From: Nemertoderma westbladi
Lineage: Eukaryota; Xenacoelomorpha; Nemertodermatida; Nemertodermatidae
Direction of reading: 5' to 3'
Length of the DNA stretch: 64,000 nucleotides
NCBI GenBank assembly: GCA_032718475.1
Contig: JAUCBJ010003374.1
Location: 1-64,000, forward strand
The translations under genes and the position numbers were made by a program. Below, piece by piece: positions 60,151 through 64,000 of this stretch. Positions within the stretch are counted from its first letter, which is position 1. Every line of letters starts with the position of its first letter. Under the pieces are notes generated by a model, which made no database searches, was not told the origin of the DNA, and was given only the letters and a program-made list of their open reading frames with translations.

Positions 60151-61067
60151 GCCGAACGGCCGTTACGGTTCGGTTACACCAGGGTAAGGCCAAGAGGCCA
60201 TTGTGTTAGTGATGTTACGGTTACGGTAATTCTTTTACATGCAAGTTTCCTATTTATATTAATTATATTTAAGAATAAGTCGTGTAATTTATCTTTTAAA
60301 CTAAATTTATTATTATTTTAGCAATTTTCACTTTGCAGTTTTAGCGGCAATATCGTAGAGAGGTAGTTGAGTCCCAAAGTTTGGTAAAGTATATATTTAA
60401 TGTTTTGGTTGTTATATCCAATGAACTATAGAGCATTGAATACGTCGTGAATTTCTCATGCAACTAACAGCAGTTTTACTATATGTTTATTAAATATGTC
60501 ATTTTATTATCCTTTTTTTCGTTTTGTTAATTCAATTGATTATTTATCATTTTGATTTGTGAATAATTACTGATATTGTGCTCTTTAGAAGTTGAATGGA
60601 GGAAGTATTTTTTCAAAAATAGTATTTTTTTATTGTTATTCGCTTCGTATTTCTTCGGTTGAACTGTAACAATATATTTAAACCCTATTCGAGTATCGGA
60701 AGTAATTAATTAATTTCTACTTCTACTTTATTTAACCTGTAATGCTAACCTTCTAATGATAATTAGGTTTCAGAGTTATTTTTTTTTATTGAATCTAAAT
60801 TTCAATGTTTTTGTGTTTAAGTTAAATATTTCAGTTATTGCAGTTCCCTTGTAATTTTTACTAAGTTTATGATGTAATTATAAGTAATACTTAGAGTGTT
60901 TCTATAAAGTATTGAGTTTATTTCTCTATTAGCTGCAATTTGTTGTGTTAAACTATATTATTATAGCAACTAAGATGAAGTATTGAGCTACAACTGGGGT
61001 AAATATCGTCCTTTACTGCTTTTATATTATAATTATATACTTAGTTACTTCCAAGTCTTATAATCTT
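60151..61067 (+). other. probable ACSBG 3' UTR and AT-rich flank
   Basis: AT-rich sequence follows the ACSBG stop, with no ORF of note. I do not see a clean AATAAA close to the stop, so the transcript end is not placed. Confidence 0.4.
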
Positions 61068-61162
61068 GCACTTTATAAGATTACAGTGCGACGATTTGTT
61101 ATAAAATCCGAGCGTAGCGATGAATTGTAATAGAAACGAGAACTGTAATCTTATTTAAGTGC
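61068..61162. mobile_element. 95-bp foldback, diverged relative of the 99-bp MITE
   Basis: GCACTTTATAAGATTACAGT is mirrored by ACTGTAATCTTATTTAAGTG+C. The centre CGAGCGTAGCGATG resembles the CGAGCGCAGCGAGG centre of the MITEs at 1702 and 44112. Length and architecture match, though the arm sequence differs. Confidence 0.55.
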
Positions 61163-63515
61163 TATTACGATTTGGGGTTTGTAATATTATTCGAAAATTA
61201 TTTATTTATTAATTTATTAATGTTTTACGAAGAGGGTAAAATCTACAATCATTGAGATTTTATAAATAAATAAATATTTTAGGTAGTACTGTAAAGTAAA
61301 GTAGCACTTTACAGAGTGGTGATCCGAGTTTTGTAGATAAACCCTAAATTATGTTCCCATTCCAAGTATTCAGAAAGTCTTTATTGAAATATTAATCTTG
61401 TGGTCATTAGAAGTTAGTATTTTTGATTGACGGTAATTTCTAAAAATTGGGATGATTCTATAGGGATTCATCAAGGGGTGGGGGGGGGGGGGGGGGTGTT
61501 ACACCCGGTCTTTTTTTCGACAGTTGTTGTTAATGTGTGTTCTAATGTAAAATTTTAGTTCTTGAGTTAGGGAAACATTTGTAATTTTCCCTAAAAGTTT
61601 TAAAATTTATTATTTTGGTGCCGCACCACGCACCACTTTTGACACCAAAAAAGACAATCAAACACCCAAAAATATCGAAATATTTTCCTATGTTAGGAAT
61701 CTACGCCAAAAATCACCCTGTAGGAAAAATCACCCTATAAGAAAATCCTAAGAAAATCATTTTCAAAAGAATTTGAAAAGTGTTCACTTTTGGTACATGT
61801 GCGGTGCGTGCTTTTGTGCGGTGCGTGCGTGGTCAGTTGTAATCGGGAAAATAATTAGTTAGTCATCTTTCTTAATAAGGATGAAAATACGTAATTTTAT
61901 TTTTAAATTGGTAAACCAATTCTTTTTTTATTACAATTTTTAAATTTAGATTAGCCTAAAACCGGTATTATGGAACTATAGCTTGTGTTGTAGACTCTCG
62001 TTTATTGTTTTGGTTAGAGTAGCCCGCCACTGTAACCTGTTCCTTTCCTTTGGCGCTAATGGCGGTTGTCGTAACGGGTTCGTCGTCTGACCTACGACAT
62101 CTTTCTGAATCTCGATCCGTAAAGCTAACTATTTCAATATCTTATCATAAGCTATATTATTGTACGTATTTTTTGTTAATTACTGGTATCCTTTTCCGCA
62201 AACCTTTGTCTGAATTTGTGCATGTGTAACTCATACCAGTTTATCTGCGAGGAAGCCAGTTGTACTTACTATCTAGCTAGTATCTATACATACTTACCTA
62301 GTTTTTATTATTTATAATATCCTAAACTGTCGTAGTGACTGCAATATAATCGGCTGGGACAGAACGATACAAAATCATCGTAATTATATAAAACCGGTGC
62401 AGATATTATCCTGTCGTTACCGTGGTGGAGGGAAAATATATCGGTTATGGGTCAAAACACGGAAAAACGGACAAAATCGTGCTATTTTTCGTTGCTATTT
62501 TATTTACTTTAGGGTCCATATAATTTGGGTGAATTTTAAGTTTTGCAGAAAAAATATCAATGACGAAAATTGGTCAGCTCATTTCAAGAACATCCTTCAA
62601 CATTATTACACAAAAATTTTAGATTACATTGTGAAAAATTTTTATTTTTTGCTTATGATTGAAACGCTGAGAAGCTGCGACATACAATAATTGCGAGGTT
62701 AATAAAGAATTGAGAGCAGAGTGAAAATATGTTCCACGTTATTTAACATGTAATACGTAGTTTTATTTTTAAATGGAACATTATTTTCACAACGTTATTA
62801 ATATATTAGTTTCATTTAGTGCATCTCAAGTTATGCATATTATGACATATTGGTAAGCAGGAATTTTGTTTAAATATTGCTTATTTTAGAACAACTTAAT
62901 GTTTCTTTATTAAGACCTTCCTCTATGTCACTGTGTACCTTCTGGAACAACTTTTTTAAGAATAGGGAACAATTTCTACACCATAAAAATTCCAAAAACT
63001 AGCTATATTTTCGAATGATTTTTAATTTAGTTTAATTTAATAAAATTAATGTTCTAGAACTTATTAAAAATTTAAAATAATAATAATAATAATAACGACA
63101 GTTTTATGCATACGGGCCACTAATTGATAAATAATCGCGTTTACAATTTTTGCGCACTTGCATGAGTTTTTGAGATATTGGATGGTATACACACATACAT
63201 AACATACAACATACAAAATACAACAATTCAAACCAATACAACAAAATACAACAATTAATTAGCTAGTAAATAAATGTTTTTTTTAACCTTTTTAACAACT
63301 TCTAGAATAAAACGAGTATTATTTGTAATATTTATAAATTTATACAGCTCACATTTTCAAAAAAATTTTAATGCCTTTTCTATGGAAGGAGGTAAAATAA
63401 TGTTATATTTAAAAACAAAATTGTATTCATTGATCGCATTGGCGTAATAGGCATGGGCATCTCCTGCCTGTCTTATGTGCCGATTATTACAAGACCAAAA
63501 TGTTTTCAACTGTAA
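61163..63515. other. AT-rich spacer, no gene seen
   Basis: It contains poly-G at 61478-61496, an ATA trinucleotide run near 63076-63094, and CATACAACATACAA low-complexity sequence near 63195-63250. The 97-codon frame at 62397-62690 has no recognisable domain. Confidence 0.5.
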
Positions 63516-63712
63516 TGCGGAGACGGGGGGGGGGGGGGACTCGACGCAAAACCCGCCTTGGCGAATTAATATCACGCCTCAATGTTAAATTCTCAATTTA
63601 GGGAAAGGAGCAGGTTACAGTGGTACGTTATATAGTGGTACAATAAACTAAACACAATAGAACAGGTTACAGTTTTATTTTTGAGAGTAATCAGCTGTTA
63701 TTTGCGTCCAAT
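63516..63712. repeat. dispersed repeat with poly-G, shared with 57737-57830
   Basis: The poly-G run at 63526-63539 followed by ACTCGACGCAA is the inverse of the TTGCGTCcAGTCCCC block in the ACSBG intron. 63668-63712 repeats the TTTTATTTTTGAGAGTAATC + AGCTG block in direct orientation. Confidence 0.55.
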
Positions 63713-64000
63713 AGCACAACATTCCATTACCAGTGGAACAAATCTCAAATTACAGACGTGGACAAATTACAGTATTACAGGCAGTTCACATGTTTTTGGC
63801 AAATAAACAAGATAAATCATTATCACTACGAAATTCTCCGACAAAATGGCCTTAGAAAATATACTGGTTCCATATTTTGGTTTTATACCATTTTTTGGCT
63901 ACTTTTCAGTGTTTTGACCCTCTATTGTTCTTCTATAATTTAATTGTACGCCGAAGTATAACAACGTTTACTTTTACACACGTTTCCAGTATAATTTGTT
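63713..64000. other. AT-rich window end, no gene seen
   Basis: The 61-codon frame at 63758-63943 has no recognisable content. Confidence 0.5.

Overview
This window looks like AT-rich nuclear DNA from a marine-type invertebrate animal. The evidence is one spliced animal gene of the bubblegum acyl-CoA synthetase family, several non-LTR retrotransposon families, many foldback or MITE-like DNA elements, and long satellite arrays. I cannot name the species. Scattered TAGGCCTA and ACCGGT palindromes and long poly-G/C tracts are a visible compositional signature. There are no prokaryotic operons, CRISPR arrays or recognisable tRNA/rRNA genes.

Layout. 1-744: a 17-bp satellite that runs off the window edge. 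811-1222: a degenerate ~130-bp repeat carrying RFX X-box-like motifs. 1702-4638: a cluster of small inverted-repeat DNA elements. 5390-30170: a ~24.6-kb array of a 52-bp satellite with higher-order structure. 30171-40042: three different non-LTR retrotransposons. Family A is 5'-truncated on the minus strand. Family B has endonuclease plus RT on the minus strand and is split by a 1.13-kb TTAA-flanked palindrome. An old plus-strand CR1/L2-like fragment follows. 40083-40181: a candidate last coding exon of a host gene ending in a CaaX box, followed by a polyadenylation signal. 40449-43291: a 27-bp satellite. 43506-44210: an inverted second copy of the DNA-element pair seen at 1702-2263. 44725-47645: family A debris. 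48037-49258: a long-TIR element with a 9-bp target duplication. 50110-55384: a DNA transposon with an 8-bp target duplication, bearing GTCGGT-rich arms and itself hit by a third RT element with a 13-bp duplication. 56314-60150: the ACSBG-type gene in two coding exons. 60151-64000: AT-rich, with no gene seen.

The only well-supported host gene is the acyl-CoA synthetase, which activates long-chain fatty acids. It is GC-rich in an AT-rich, transposon-filled setting, and its single coding intron holds a deleted family A retrotransposon. The CaaX exon is the second possible host coding sequence. Most very long open frames here, including three of about 8,000 codons over the 52-bp satellite, follow from repeat-unit arithmetic and are not annotated as genes.
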